Shown here one piece after another: positions 17,368 through 26,796 of a DNA stretch of 64,000 nucleotides. Numbering within the stretch: position 1 is the first letter of the stretch; the number at the start of each line of letters is the position of its first letter. The stretch spans positions 62,001 to 126,000 of the forward strand of contig CAXTAT010000002.1 of the NCBI GenBank assembly GCA_964242415.1, written 5' to 3'. The notes beneath the pieces are model-generated. The model searched no databases. It was not told the DNA's origin and worked only from the letters and a program-made list of their open reading frames with translations. Source of the DNA: DASWOJ01 sp964242415 (GTDB lineage Bacteria > Pseudomonadota > Alphaproteobacteria > Acetobacterales > Acetobacteraceae). A program made the translations under genes and the position numbers.

Positions 17368-18192
17368 ATGCACATGCGGCGGCCCACTTTCAAGCATTTG
17401 GCACTCAAGCGCCTTGTCATGGCGCTGGCGGCCCTGGCGCTGGGCGTGCTGCTCGGAACCGCGCAGGCGCGGGCGCAGACAGTGGACGAGATCGTCAGCC
17501 GCGGCGCCATCAACATCGGCGTGCTGATCGACCTGCCGCCGTATGGCCTGCTGAACGACAAGCAGGAGCCGGACGGCTATGACATCGAGGTCGCGCGTAT
17601 GCTGGGCAAGTCGATGGGCGTGAAGGTGAACCTGGTGCAGCTCACGGGGCCGAACCGGCTGCCGTTCCTGGTGACGGGCAAGGTGGACCTGATCGTCGCC
17701 ACGTTCGGCATCACGCCGGAGCGGGCGAAGCAGGTGATGTTCAGCATCCCCTACAGCGCCATCGAGAACACCGTTTACGGCCCCAAGGGCAAGGAGATCA
17801 GCGGGATCAGCGACCTGAAGGGCCTGCGCGTCGGTGTGCCGCGCGGCACCGTGCAGGATGTGCTGCTGACCGGCGCCCTGGGAAGCAGCGCGCGGATGAT
17901 GCGGTTCGACGACACGCCGAGCACTTATCAGGCGCTGCTGACGGGGCAGGTGGATGCTATGGCGGAGACTGGGCTGACGTTCGACGGCGTCATGAAGCAG
18001 AACCCCGGTGCCGACATCGCCAAGAAGTTCGTGCTTCTCCGCCAGCCGAATGGGATCACGATGCGGGCCAACCAGTTCAACCTGCACCAGTGGGTGAATA
18101 CGTTTGTTTACTATGTGAAGAACAACGGCGAGTTGGACGCCCTGCACCGCAAGTGGTTCGGCGTGCCGTTGCCGGATTTGCCGGTTTTTTGA
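17368..18192 (+). CDS. Amino acid ABC transporter substrate-binding protein
   Basis: Periplasmic solute-binding protein of family 3 (PF00497). A cleavable signal peptide spans about residues 1-37 (LVMALAALALGVLLGTAQARA). Family blocks are INIGVLIDLPPYGLLNDKQEPDGYDIEVAR, DLIVATFGITPERAKQV and LKGLRVGVPRGTVQD. The last strand ends HRKWFGVPLPDLPVF. It follows its two permeases closely, so the three form one operon. The ligand is probably a polar or basic amino acid but cannot be fixed. Confidence 0.93.
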   Translation: MHMRRPTFKHLALKRLVMALAALALGVLLGTAQARAQTVDEIVSRGAINIGVLIDLPPYGLLNDKQEPDGYDIEVARMLGKSMGVKVNLVQLTGPNRLPFLVTGKVDLIVATFGITPERAKQVMFSIPYSAIENTVYGPKGKEISGISDLKGLRVGVPRGTVQDVLLTGALGSSARMMRFDDTPSTYQALLTGQVDAMAETGLTFDGVMKQNPGADIAKKFVLLRQPNGITMRANQFNLHQWVNTFVYYVKNNGELDALHRKWFGVPLPDLPVF

Positions 18193-18285
18193 TGCGACTT
18201 TCGGGCCGGCATAGGCAGACTACGCGATCCGGGATGTTGATCGCTGCCGGCCTAACGCCCGCACGCTTTCAGCGCCGGGGCGCGA

Positions 18286-18361
<76 letters not shown>

Positions 18362-18490
18362 ATCGTGACCGCGAGATAGCAGCGCCTCCCCGGCTTTGCA
18401 AGACAGCCCAACCCCGCCCAAGGAACGCCGCTTGCGTGGCAGCCCAGCCCCGTGTTCTCTGCATGGACACCGCAACTCCGGGAAGACGCC

Positions 18491-19405
18491 TTGGCCTACG
18501 CGCTGCAACAGCTCATCAACGGCGTCACCCTGGGCATGATCTACGGGCTGATCGCCGTCGGCTACACCATGGTCTATGGCATCATCGGCATGATCAACTT
18601 CGCCCATGGCGACGTGTTCATGATCGGCGCCTTCCTGTCGCTGATCGCCCTTACCGCGCTGTCCGGCCTGGGCATCACCTCCGTCCCCCTCGCCCTGGCG
18701 CTGACCCTGGTGTTCGCCGCGGGGATCGCCGCCCTGTACGGCTGGACCATCGAGCGCATCGCCTACCGCCCCTTGCGCGGCAGCTTCCGCCTGGCGCCGC
18801 TGATCAGCGCCATCGGCATGTCCATCGTGCTGCAGAACTTCGCCCAGGTCAGCCAGGGCGCCCGCGTCAAGGTGATCGCCCCGGTCATCCCCGGCGGCGT
18901 GCAAATCCTGAACCTCGACGGCTTCCAGGTGCAGATGTCCTGGATGCAGATGGTGATCGTGGTGGTGACGCTGGTGGTGCTCGGCATCTTCACCTATCTC
19001 GTGACGGCGACGCCGCTCGGCCGGTCGATGCGCGCCTGCGAGCAGGACCAGAAGATGGCGGGCCTGCTGGGCATCGACACCGACCGTACCATCAGCCTGA
19101 CCTTCGTCATCGGCGCGGCGCTGGCGGCGGTCGCGGGGCTGCTGTTCCTGCTGTACTACGGGGTGATCGACTTCTTCATCGGCTTTGTTGCCGGGGTGAA
19201 GGCGTTCACCGCTGCCGTCTTGGGCGGCATTGGTTCGCTGCCCGGCGCCGTGCTGGGTGGCCTCGCCATCGGGCTGATCGAGACCTTCTGGTCCGCCTAC
19301 TTCAGCGTGCAGTACAAGGACGTGGCGGCGTTCAGCGTGCTCATCATCGTGCTGATCTTCATGCCGACGGGCCTGCTGGGCCGCGCCGACGTGGAAAAGG
19401 TATGA
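18491..19405 (+). CDS. livH: Branched-chain amino acid ABC transporter permease LivH
   Basis: Integral membrane subunit of a LIV-type high-affinity importer. The TTG start at 18491 has GGGAAG just upstream and gives LAYALQQLINGVTLGMIYGLIAVGYTMVYG, the usual beginning; a GTG at 18452 would add 13 residues. About eight membrane segments. The loop GRSMRACEQDQKMAGLLGIDTDR is the LivH coupling region, and FTAAVLGGIGSLPGA is conserved. The stop overlaps livM by ATGA. Confidence 0.95.
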   Translation: MAYALQQLINGVTLGMIYGLIAVGYTMVYGIIGMINFAHGDVFMIGAFLSLIALTALSGLGITSVPLALALTLVFAAGIAALYGWTIERIAYRPLRGSFRLAPLISAIGMSIVLQNFAQVSQGARVKVIAPVIPGGVQILNLDGFQVQMSWMQMVIVVVTLVVLGIFTYLVTATPLGRSMRACEQDQKMAGLLGIDTDRTISLTFVIGAALAAVAGLLFLLYYGVIDFFIGFVAGVKAFTAAVLGGIGSLPGAVLGGLAIGLIETFWSAYFSVQYKDVAAFSVLIIVLIFMPTGLLGRADVEKV

Positions 19406-20676
19406 CCCGCCCCGTTGCAGCCCTGCGCGACGCCGGGCTGACGGCGCTGGTGGCGTTCGGGCTGTTCGCGGCGATGGTCGGCGTAAAGACCGAGGCCGAG
19501 CCGACCGGCATGTTCCTGATCCCGCGGCCGGGGCTGCTGGCGTCCATCGTGGGCGGCATCTTCGTCGCCCGGCTGATCTGGCTGCTGACCCGGCGGGACC
19601 GCCCAGCCGGATACCGCGCCAACCGCCGCCTGGCCGAGACCCTGACGCGCTACGGGCATTTCGTCGCGCCGTTGCTGCTGGCATTCGCGGTGCTGCTGCC
19701 GCTGCTGTTCGGGCGCTATGTGATCGACCTCGGCATCTTGGTGCTGACCTATGTGATGCTGGGCTGGGGGCTGAACATCGTCGTTGGGCTCGCGGGGTTG
19801 CTGGACCTTGGCTACGTCGCGTTCTACGCCGTTGGCGCGTACTCCTATGCGCTGCTGGCGCAAACGTTCGGGCTGGGGTTCTGGACCTGCCTGCCGCTGG
19901 CCGGGCTGCTGGCGGCGCTGTGGGGCGTGATGCTGGGCTTTCCCGTGCTGCGGCTGCGCGGCGACTACCTGGCCATCGTCACGCTGGCGTTCGGCGAGAT
20001 CATCCGCATCGTGCTGCTGAACGCCGCCAGCATCACCGGCGGACCGAACGGCATCAGCGGCATCCCGCGCCCGACCCTGTTCGGCCTGCAGTTCTCCATG
20101 GCCGGCGGACCCGGCACCTTCGCCGGCGCCTTCGGCCTGGAGCCCAGCCCGACGCACCGGGTGGCGTTCCTGTACTACGTGATCCTCGGCCTGGCGCTGC
20201 TGACCAACTGGGTGGCGCTGCGGCTGCGGCGCGTGGCGCTCGGCCGCGCGTGGGAGGCGCTGCGGGAGGACGAGGTCGCCTGCCGCAGCCTGGGCATCAA
20301 CGTGACGGTGACCAAGCTGACGGCGTTTGCCATCGGCGCCGGGTTCGGTGGCCTGGCCGGGGCGTTCTTCGCCACCCGCGCGGCGTTCATCAGCCCGGAG
20401 AGCTTCACCTTCATCGAGAGCGCCATCGTGCTGGCCATCGTCGTGCTGGGCGGCCTGGGCAGCCAGTTGGGCACGGCGCTCGCGGCGGTGGTGATGATCG
20501 GCGGGTTCGAGATCTTCCGCGACCTGCAGGACTACCGGATGCTGATGTTCGGCTCGGCGCTGGTGCTGATCATGGTGCTGCGCCCGCGCGGCCTGGTGTC
20601 GGGCCGCACGCCCAGCGTGGCGCTTGGGCAGCGGCGGGAGATCGCGGCCGAGCTGGTGGCGGAAGGTCGTGGCTAA
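19402..20676 (+). CDS. livM: Branched-chain amino acid ABC transporter permease LivM
   Basis: Second channel subunit, 424 residues with an N-terminal extra membrane region (about 1-90) as in longer LivM proteins. Family features include GLLDLGYVAFYAVGAYSYALL, FPVLRLRGDYLAIVTLAFGEI, the coupling loop GRAWEALREDEVACRSLGIN and VVLGGLGSQLG. It is coupled to livH at its start and to livG at its stop. Confidence 0.96.
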   Translation: MTRPVAALRDAGLTALVAFGLFAAMVGVKTEAEPTGMFLIPRPGLLASIVGGIFVARLIWLLTRRDRPAGYRANRRLAETLTRYGHFVAPLLLAFAVLLPLLFGRYVIDLGILVLTYVMLGWGLNIVVGLAGLLDLGYVAFYAVGAYSYALLAQTFGLGFWTCLPLAGLLAALWGVMLGFPVLRLRGDYLAIVTLAFGEIIRIVLLNAASITGGPNGISGIPRPTLFGLQFSMAGGPGTFAGAFGLEPSPTHRVAFLYYVILGLALLTNWVALRLRRVALGRAWEALREDEVACRSLGINVTVTKLTAFAIGAGFGGLAGAFFATRAAFISPESFTFIESAIVLAIVVLGGLGSQLGTALAAVVMIGGFEIFRDLQDYRMLMFGSALVLIMVLRPRGLVSGRTPSVALGQRREIAAELVAEGRG

Positions 20677-21502
20677 CCCTCCCCTGCTCCGGGTGGGCGA
20701 CCTCACCATGCGCTTCGGCGGCCTGACGGCGGTGAACGCGCTGTCGTTCGAGGCGCGGCGGGGTGAGATCACCTCCGTCATCGGCCCGAACGGCGCGGGG
20801 AAGACCACGGTGTTCAACTGCATCACCGGCTTCTACCGCCCGACCTCCGGCGGCATCGTGCTGACGCATCCGGACGGCGCGGCCTTCGCCTTGCAGGCTC
20901 TGCCCGGCCACAGCATCGCCCGCCGCGCCCGCGTCGCCCGCACGTTCCAGAACATCCGGCTGTTCGCCGGCATGACGGTGCTGGAGAACCTGCTGGTGGC
21001 GCAGCACAACACCCTGATGCCCAACGTCGGATCGGGCCTGCTGGCAGTGTTCGGCCTGGGCGGGCACCACCGGGCGGAGGTGGTGGCCATCGAGCGCGCC
21101 CGCGGCTGGCTGGACCGCATCCGCCTGCTGCACCGCGCCGACGACCCGGCCGGCGCGCTGCCCTATGGCGACCAGCGCCGGCTGGAGATCGCCCGCGCCA
21201 TGTGCACCGGCCCGGTGCTGCTGTGCCTGGACGAACCCGCCGCCGGGCTGAACCCGCGGGAGAGTGACGAGCTGGCGGGCCTGCTGAAATCCATCCAGGC
21301 CGACGGCTGCTCCATCCTGCTGATCGAGCACGACATGGGCGTGGTCATGCGGATCAGCGACCACATCGTCGTCCTGGACCACGGCAAGCGCATCAGCGAC
21401 GGCGACCCCACCTACGTCCGCGGCGATCCCAATGTGATCGCCGCCTATCTCGGGGAGGGCGACGAGGACGACGCCGACGCCCCGCTGGCGGTGGGGGCAT
21501 GA
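20669..21502 (+). CDS. livG: Branched-chain amino acid ABC transporter ATP-binding protein LivG
   Basis: ATPase subunit. The GTG at 20669 lies inside the livM stop region and yields 277 residues starting VANPPLLRVGDLTMRFGG; the longer upstream frame is a livM overlap. Walker A is GPNGAGKTT, and CLDEPAAGLNP is the Walker B region. The usual ABC signature LSGGQ is replaced by LPYGDQRRLEIARA, which is normal for LivG. TFQNIRLF is the Q-loop. The ATGA junction couples it to livF. Confidence 0.95.
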   Translation: MANPPLLRVGDLTMRFGGLTAVNALSFEARRGEITSVIGPNGAGKTTVFNCITGFYRPTSGGIVLTHPDGAAFALQALPGHSIARRARVARTFQNIRLFAGMTVLENLLVAQHNTLMPNVGSGLLAVFGLGGHHRAEVVAIERARGWLDRIRLLHRADDPAGALPYGDQRRLEIARAMCTGPVLLCLDEPAAGLNPRESDELAGLLKSIQADGCSILLIEHDMGVVMRISDHIVVLDHGKRISDGDPTYVRGDPNVIAAYLGEGDEDDADAPLAVGA

Positions 21503-22221
21503 CGCGGCCCCTGCTGGCCCTGTCCGGCGTCACCGCGTACTACGGCGCGATCCAGGCCCTGAAGGGCGTCGATCTGCAGGTGATGCCCGGCGAGATCGTG
21601 ACCCTGATCGGCGCCAACGGGGCCGGCAAGAGCACCCTGATGATGACCATCTGCGGCAGCCCGCACGCCCGCGACGGCCAGATCCTGCTCGACGGCCAGG
21701 ACATCACCGCGCTGCCCACGCACGAGATCATGCACATGGGCGTGGCGCAGTCCCCCGAGGGCCGCCGCATCTTCGGCCGCATGTCGGTGCACGAGAACCT
21801 GCTGATGGGCGCGCAGGTCGTGGGCATGAAGAACTACGAGGCCACGCGAGACCTGGTGTTCACCCTGTTCCCCCGGCTGAAAGAGCGCCTGTCGCAGCGC
21901 GGCGGCACCCTGTCCGGCGGCGAGCAGCAGATGCTCGCCATCGGCCGCGCGCTGATGAGCCAGCCGCGGCTGCTGCTGCTCGACGAACCCAGCCTGGGCC
22001 TGGCGCCGCTGGTGGTGCGGCAGATTTTCGGCGCGATCCGGCAGTTGAACCGCGACACCGGGCTGACGGTGCTGCTGGTGGAGCAGAACGCCTTCCAGGC
22101 GTTGCGCCTGGCGCACCGCGGCTACGTGCTGGTCAACGGCATCATCACCATGGCCGGGCCAGGGGCGGAGCTGCTGGCGCGGCCGGAAATCCGGGCGGCC
22201 TACTTGGAGGGCGCGCATTGA
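21499..22221 (+). CDS. livF: Branched-chain amino acid ABC transporter ATP-binding protein LivF
   Basis: Second ATPase, 240 residues. Walker A GANGAGKST near residue 38, signature LSGGEQQMLAIGRAL, Walker B LLLLDEPSLGLAP, and the SPEGRRIFGRMSVHENL block typical of LivF. Pairs with LivG under LivHM. Its TGA overlaps the TTG start of the ModA-like gene. Confidence 0.96.
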   Translation: MTRPLLALSGVTAYYGAIQALKGVDLQVMPGEIVTLIGANGAGKSTLMMTICGSPHARDGQILLDGQDITALPTHEIMHMGVAQSPEGRRIFGRMSVHENLLMGAQVVGMKNYEATRDLVFTLFPRLKERLSQRGGTLSGGEQQMLAIGRALMSQPRLLLLDEPSLGLAPLVVRQIFGAIRQLNRDTGLTVLLVEQNAFQALRLAHRGYVLVNGIITMAGPGAELLARPEIRAAYLEGAH

Positions 22222-23030
22222 GGCGCTGGACCCTGGCCGCAGTGGCAGCCCTCACCATCCTTGCCCCGGCGGCGCACGCGGAGGATGGCGTGGTGCGCCT
22301 GCACGCTGCCGGCAGCCTCAGGCCCGCGCTGACCGCGGTCGCCCAGGATTTCGCCGCCGCGTATGGCATCAGGATCGATCCCGTATGGGGTTCCTCCGGC
22401 CTGCTGCGTCAGAGGCTTGAGCGCGGGGAGGCTGGCGACGTGTATGCCTCCGCCGACATGGCCAACCCGCTGGCGCTGGCGAAGGCGGGCAAGGCCGGGC
22501 CGGTGGTGATGTTCACCCGCAACCGCCTGTGCGCCCTGGCCCGGCCCGGCCTGCCGGTGACGACGGACAGCGTCCTTGACGTGATGCTTGCGCCAGAGGT
22601 CAAGCTGGCCACCTCCACGCCCGGCAACGACCCCGCCGGCGACTACGCCATGCAGGTGTTCGCCCGCGCGGACGCCCTGCGCCCCGGCACGAAGCGCACC
22701 CTGGAGGCCAAGGCGCTGCGGCTGGTCGGCGGTGGCAACGATGCCCAGCCGCCGGCCGGGCGCAACGCTTATGGCTGGCGCCTTACGGACGGCCAGGCCG
22801 ACATCTTCCTCGCCTACTGCACCGCGGGGATCGAGGCCGCCGCGCAGTCCCCCGGCATCACCGTCGTGGAGCTGCCGCCCGCGCTGTCCGTCGGCGCCGA
22901 GTACGGCCTGACCGCGCTGCAGGCCGCCGACCCGCGGGTGGCGCTGCCGTTCATCAGCTACATCCTGTCGGCGCCGGGCCAGGCGGTGCTGGCCCGCTAC
23001 GGCTTTGACGCTCCATTGGCGCCGCGTTAG
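22218..23030 (+). CDS. ModA-like periplasmic substrate-binding protein
   Basis: Family 1-like binding protein of the molybdate/tungstate type. The TTG start overlaps the livF stop. A signal peptide ends around AHAEDGVV. Mature-domain blocks are LHAAGSLRPALTAVAQDFAAAYG and WGSSGLLRQRLERGEAGDVYASADM, both ModA-like. PGNDPAGDYAMQVFARADALRP resembles the second anion-site segment. No modBC accompany it; the only permeases nearby are LivHM. The true ligand is unknown; molybdate, another oxyanion or an organic acid are possible. Confidence 0.75.
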   Translation: MRRWTLAAVAALTILAPAAHAEDGVVRLHAAGSLRPALTAVAQDFAAAYGIRIDPVWGSSGLLRQRLERGEAGDVYASADMANPLALAKAGKAGPVVMFTRNRLCALARPGLPVTTDSVLDVMLAPEVKLATSTPGNDPAGDYAMQVFARADALRPGTKRTLEAKALRLVGGGNDAQPPAGRNAYGWRLTDGQADIFLAYCTAGIEAAAQSPGITVVELPPALSVGAEYGLTALQAADPRVALPFISYILSAPGQAVLARYGFDAPLAPR

Positions 23031-23094
23031 CACCTTCCCGCCGCGCCCGCTTGCGCCTAACGTTCCCTCGTTCACGAATTCGAGGAAACTTCCC

Positions 23095-24189
23095 ATGCTC
23101 CGCAGGACACTTTTCGCCAGCGTCGCCCTGCTGGCCGCCACAGCCGCCGCGCAGGCCCAGATCCACGTCGCGACCGTGGGGCCGATGACTGGCGAATACG
23201 CCGCGGTCGGCGCGCAGATGAAGGCCGGGGCCGAGCAGGCGGTCGCCGACATCAACAAGGCCGGCGGCGTGCTGGGCCAGCAGCTTGTGCTGGAGGTCGG
23301 CGACGACGCCTGCGACCCGAAGCAGGCGGTGTCGGTCGCCAACCAGATGGCCAGCCGCAAGGTGGCGGTGGTCGCCGGGCACTACTGCTCCGGCAGCAGC
23401 ATCCCCGCCAGCAAGGTCTATGGCGAGGAAGGCGTGCTGGAGATCAGCCCGGCCAGCACCAATCCCAAGTACACCGACGAGGGCGGCTGGAACACCTTCC
23501 GCCTGTGCGGGCGCGATGACCAGCAGGGCCTGATCGCCGGCAAGTTCATGGCCGAGCACTTCAAGGGCGAGAAGGTGGCGATCCTGCACGACAACACCGC
23601 CTACGGCAAAGGCCTGGCGGACGAGACCAAGAAGTCGCTGAACGCCAACGGCCTGACCGAGACGATGTACGCCGCCTACACCCCCGGCGAGCGCGACTAC
23701 TCCGCCCTTATCAGCCGCATGAAGCAGGCCGGGGTGCAGGTGATCTACGTCGGCGGCTATCACACCGAAACCGGGCTGATCGCGCGCCAGGCCAAGGAGC
23801 AGGGCATGAACATCACCATGGTCGGCGGCGACGCCCTGGTGACCAACGAGTATTGGCAGATCAGCGGCCCCGCCGGCGAGGGTACGCTGATGACCTTCGC
23901 CTCCGACCCGCGCAAGCGCCCGGGGGCGGAGAAGGTCGTCGCCGAGTTCAAGGCCAACAAAATCGATCCCGAGGGCTACACGCTTTATACCTACGCCGCG
24001 CTGCAGGTGTGGGCGGAGGCTGCGACGCAGGCCAAGAGCATCGACGGCAAGAAGGTCGCCGACACCCTGCGCGACGGCCAGAAGTGGGGCAGCGTGCTGG
24101 GCGGCACGACGTTCGACAAGAAGGGCGACCCGACTGTGCCGGATTACGTGTTCTATGTTTGGAAGAACGGCAACTACTCCGAGTTGTAG
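23095..24189 (+). CDS. livK: Branched-chain amino acid ABC transporter substrate-binding protein
   Basis: Periplasmic LivJ/LivK-type protein, 364 residues from ATG 23095 with GAGGAA eight bases upstream. Signal peptide residues 1-21 (ending AAAQAQ). Type I fold blocks are GPMTGEYAAVGAQMKAGAEQAV, DDACDPKQAVSVANQM and GERDYSALISRMKQAG. Two Cys in DDACDPK and HYCSG likely form the usual disulphide. It completes the liv system, last gene in the cluster. Confidence 0.95.
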   Translation: MLRRTLFASVALLAATAAAQAQIHVATVGPMTGEYAAVGAQMKAGAEQAVADINKAGGVLGQQLVLEVGDDACDPKQAVSVANQMASRKVAVVAGHYCSGSSIPASKVYGEEGVLEISPASTNPKYTDEGGWNTFRLCGRDDQQGLIAGKFMAEHFKGEKVAILHDNTAYGKGLADETKKSLNANGLTETMYAAYTPGERDYSALISRMKQAGVQVIYVGGYHTETGLIARQAKEQGMNITMVGGDALVTNEYWQISGPAGEGTLMTFASDPRKRPGAEKVVAEFKANKIDPEGYTLYTYAALQVWAEAATQAKSIDGKKVADTLRDGQKWGSVLGGTTFDKKGDPTVPDYVFYVWKNGNYSEL

Positions 24190-24224
24190 CCGCCTTTCTC
24201 AACGCAGACACTGACCGGGTCTGG

Positions 24225-24370
24225 CTCCCTCTCCCTCCGGGAGAGGGTTGGGATGAGGGAAGCTGTGGGGACTGAGCTTCGCTCCGGTTGGGAGCAAGCT
24301 TGGCCCTTCTTCTGGAAAATTAGGTGCCTGTGGCTCCCCTCACTCCGGCCCTCTCCCGGAGGGAGAGGGG
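24225..24370. repeat. Paired inverted repeat element, copy C
   Basis: Left half CTCCCTCTCCCTCCGGGAGAGGG then TTGGGATGAGGGA; right half CCCCTCACTCCGGCCCTCTCCCGGAGGGAGAGGGG. Spacer about 75 bp. It lies between the convergent ends of livK (plus) and the flavin reductase gene (minus), so it could serve both as a terminator-like structure. Confidence 0.8.
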
Positions 24371-24379
24371 GCGGCTTGT

Positions 24380-24898
24380 CTAAGCGGCCACCGTGATGCG
24401 GTGGTAGGACCGGCCGAAGTAGATCAACCCCTCATGCGCCGGCCCGGCCTGGATCGCCAATACTTCGCAGAACAGCACGCTGTGGGTGCCAACCTCGGTG
24501 ACCTGGGCGATGCGGCAGTCGAACGAGACGACAGCATCAGCCAACACCGGAGAGCCGGTCACGAGCGTCGTCCAAGCAGCGGCGTCGAACCACTCGGTCA
24601 TCGGGACATCCACGAACCCGGCAAACAGCGGCGAGAGGTGCTCCTGCGCCGCGGCCAGGGTGTTGACGCACAGCACGCCGTTTGCCTTGACGGCGTCATG
24701 CAACGAACCACCACGGTTCATGCACACCAGCAGGGTCGGCGGGTCATCGGTGACGCTGCACACTGCGGACGCCGTAAACCCGGCGTCGCCATCGGCACCC
24801 GTTGTCGTAATGACGCTGACCGCAGCGCCGAGCCGGGCCATTGCGTTGCGGTATTCTTGACGGTCAACCAAGCCCAGCACTCCATTCACCCTCACCAT
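24380..24898 (-). CDS. Flavin reductase family protein
   Basis: FMN-binding split-barrel reductase (PF01613, HpaC/RutF-like), which supplies reduced flavin to a partner monooxygenase. EYRNAMARLGAAVSVITTTG, FTASAVCSVTDDPPTLLVCMNRGGS and the end LIYFGRSYHRI are family-typical. The start is uncertain: ATG 24898 (MVRVNGVLGL) is given; a GTG at 24949 would add 17 residues. No partner monooxygenase is adjacent, so the electron acceptor is unknown. Confidence 0.88.
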   Translation of the reverse strand: MVRVNGVLGLVDRQEYRNAMARLGAAVSVITTTGADGDAGFTASAVCSVTDDPPTLLVCMNRGGSLHDAVKANGVLCVNTLAAAQEHLSPLFAGFVDVPMTEWFDAAAWTTLVTGSPVLADAVVSFDCRIAQVTEVGTHSVLFCEVLAIQAGPAHEGLIYFGRSYHRITVAA

Positions 24899-24982
24899 AT
24901 GGCGCACCCAGGCGAATTGCGGGAGGGCTTGAATGCAGACGGGCGCCACTAGGGCGCCCGCGCATCAGTTCTGGTGCGGGAA

Positions 24983-25171
24983 TTAGACCTTGTCGGCTGC
25001 GTCGCGCACGGTGTCCTTGGCCCCACCAACGGCGCTCTCGGCCTTGCCCTTGGCCTTGTCGGCCATGCCTTCGCCTTGCAGCTTCTCGTCGCCGGTCATC
25101 TTGCCGATGCCTTCCTTGATGGCGCCCTTGGCCTTGTCAAACGCACCCTCAACCCGGTTCTCGTCAACCAT
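24983..25171 (-). CDS. CsbD family stress-response protein
   Basis: 62-residue hydrophilic protein of the CsbD/YjbJ family (PF05532), often induced by general stress; biochemical role unknown. ATG 25171 has AGGAG eight bases upstream. The pattern DKAKGAIKEGIGKMTGDEKLQ followed by ADKAKGKAESAVGGAKD is the family's repeated helical motif. Confidence 0.92.
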   Translation of the reverse strand: MVDENRVEGAFDKAKGAIKEGIGKMTGDEKLQGEGMADKAKGKAESAVGGAKDTVRDAADKV

Positions 25172-25246
25172 TGCCAGCACTCCTGAACGGCCCGATGCCG
25201 TGCGGTCGTAACGAGAAACGCCGCCTCGGGTTTCATGCCGGAGGGG

Positions 25247-26725
25247 TCAGGCAGCGGACAGCGGCGGGGCAACCTCCTCCAGCGACCGCTTCTCGCAGCT
25301 CACGCCCAGGAACATCTCCACCACCGCCGCGCCCACCATCAGCCCACCGCCGAGCAGGTAGCCCAGCAGCACCTCGCTGCGTGCCCCGGTCTGGATCAGC
25401 CGGCCGAACACGGCTGGCCCGGCGATACCGCCCACCGCCGTGCCCAGCGCATAAAACACCGAGATCGCGACCGCGCGGCACTCGAGGGGAAACGTCTCCC
25501 CAACGGTAAGGTAGGCCGACGACGCCGCGGCCGAGGCGAAGAAGAAGATGACCGTCCAGGCCAAGGTCTGCTCCTGCGCGTTCAGCCGGCCCTGTACGAA
25601 CAGCACACCGACGCCGATCATCAGAATGCCAGACAGGGCATAGGTCGCGCTGATCATCAGCTTGCGCCCAAGGCTGTCGAACAGCGGCCCCAGCAGCAAC
25701 GGCCCCATGAAGTTGCCCAGCGCGAAGGGCAGCATGAACCAGCCGATGCTGCCCATCCCCACCCCATAGAACCGGGTCAGCACCAGGCCGTAGGTGAATA
25801 GCACCGCGTTGTAGCAGAAGGCTTGCGACCCCATCAGCGCCAGCGCCAGCACGGTGCGGCTGCGATACTGCGTGACCAGCACCCGGAGGCTGTGCAGGAA
25901 CCACCCGTTATTGTGACGGCGCAGCCGCAGGGTGCCCGGCGGGACCGGAGGCAGCGGCGCCCCGGTTTCCCCCTCCACCCGTGCCTCGATGCCGGCAACG
26001 ACGGCGGCGGCCTCCTCCGGGCGGCCGTGCGTCATCAGCCAGCGCGGGCTTTCCGGGATGAAGCGGCGCAGGAACAGCACGACCACGCCGATCAAGCCGC
26101 CGATGACGAAGACACTGCGCCAGCCCGTCTCGTGGTCCATGACGGCCGGGTCGAGCGCCACCACGGCGCCAAGCCCGCCCAGCGCCGCGCCGAGCCAGAA
26201 GCTGCCGTTGATCACCAGGTCGGTGAAGCCGCGGCGCCGGGCGGGGATCAGCTCCTGGATGGTGCAGTTCACCGCGGCATACTCGCCGCCGATGCCCAGG
26301 CCCGTGATGAAGCGGAACGTGATGAACGACCACATATTCCAGGAGAAGCCGGAGGCGATGGTGGCGATCAAGTAGACCAGCACCGTCAGCGTGAACAGCT
26401 TCTTGCGCCCCAGCCGGTCGGTCAGCCAGCCGAAGAACAGCGCGCCGATGACCGCACCGGCCAAGTAGGCGCTGGCGGTCAGGCCGACCTCGGTTTCCGT
26501 AAGCTGCAGGCGGGGGCTGGCGGCGATGGCGCCGGACAGCGAGCCGACGATCGTCACCTCCAGGCCATCGAGAATCCAGGTGATCCCCAAGGCGATGACA
26601 ACCAGGGTATGGAACCGACTCCATGGCAGGCGGTCCAGGCGATTGGGCACGTCAGTTTCGAAGACGTCTGGCAGGCTTTGCCGGGACGCCAGGGCCGGGC
26701 CTGTCGGGATTTGGCCATCCATCAT
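25247..26725 (-). CDS. MFS transporter, sugar/aromatic acid symporter type
   Basis: Major facilitator with about 12 membrane segments, 492 residues. The loop 2-3 motif reads GWLTDRLGRKKLF, and RFITGLGIGGEYAAVNCTIQE is typical of the SP/AAHS groups. The second-half motif is LFDSLGRKLM, and PESPRWLMTHGR follows segment 6. GGGGAGGA lies just before ATG 26725. Candidate substrates are sugars, polyols or aromatic acids; the sequence does not decide. It is monocistronic with a repeat element behind its 5' side. Confidence 0.92.
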   Translation of the reverse strand: MMDGQIPTGPALASRQSLPDVFETDVPNRLDRLPWSRFHTLVVIALGITWILDGLEVTIVGSLSGAIAASPRLQLTETEVGLTASAYLAGAVIGALFFGWLTDRLGRKKLFTLTVLVYLIATIASGFSWNMWSFITFRFITGLGIGGEYAAVNCTIQELIPARRRGFTDLVINGSFWLGAALGGLGAVVALDPAVMDHETGWRSVFVIGGLIGVVVLFLRRFIPESPRWLMTHGRPEEAAAVVAGIEARVEGETGAPLPPVPPGTLRLRRHNNGWFLHSLRVLVTQYRSRTVLALALMGSQAFCYNAVLFTYGLVLTRFYGVGMGSIGWFMLPFALGNFMGPLLLGPLFDSLGRKLMISATYALSGILMIGVGVLFVQGRLNAQEQTLAWTVIFFFASAAASSAYLTVGETFPLECRAVAISVFYALGTAVGGIAGPAVFGRLIQTGARSEVLLGYLLGGGLMVGAAVVEMFLGVSCEKRSLEEVAPPLSAA

Positions 26726-26796
26726 CTGTCCTCCCCAGGACCATTATCTGATAATAACAGCATGAGAAGGACACGGTTTACCAGTGTTCAAGCAGC

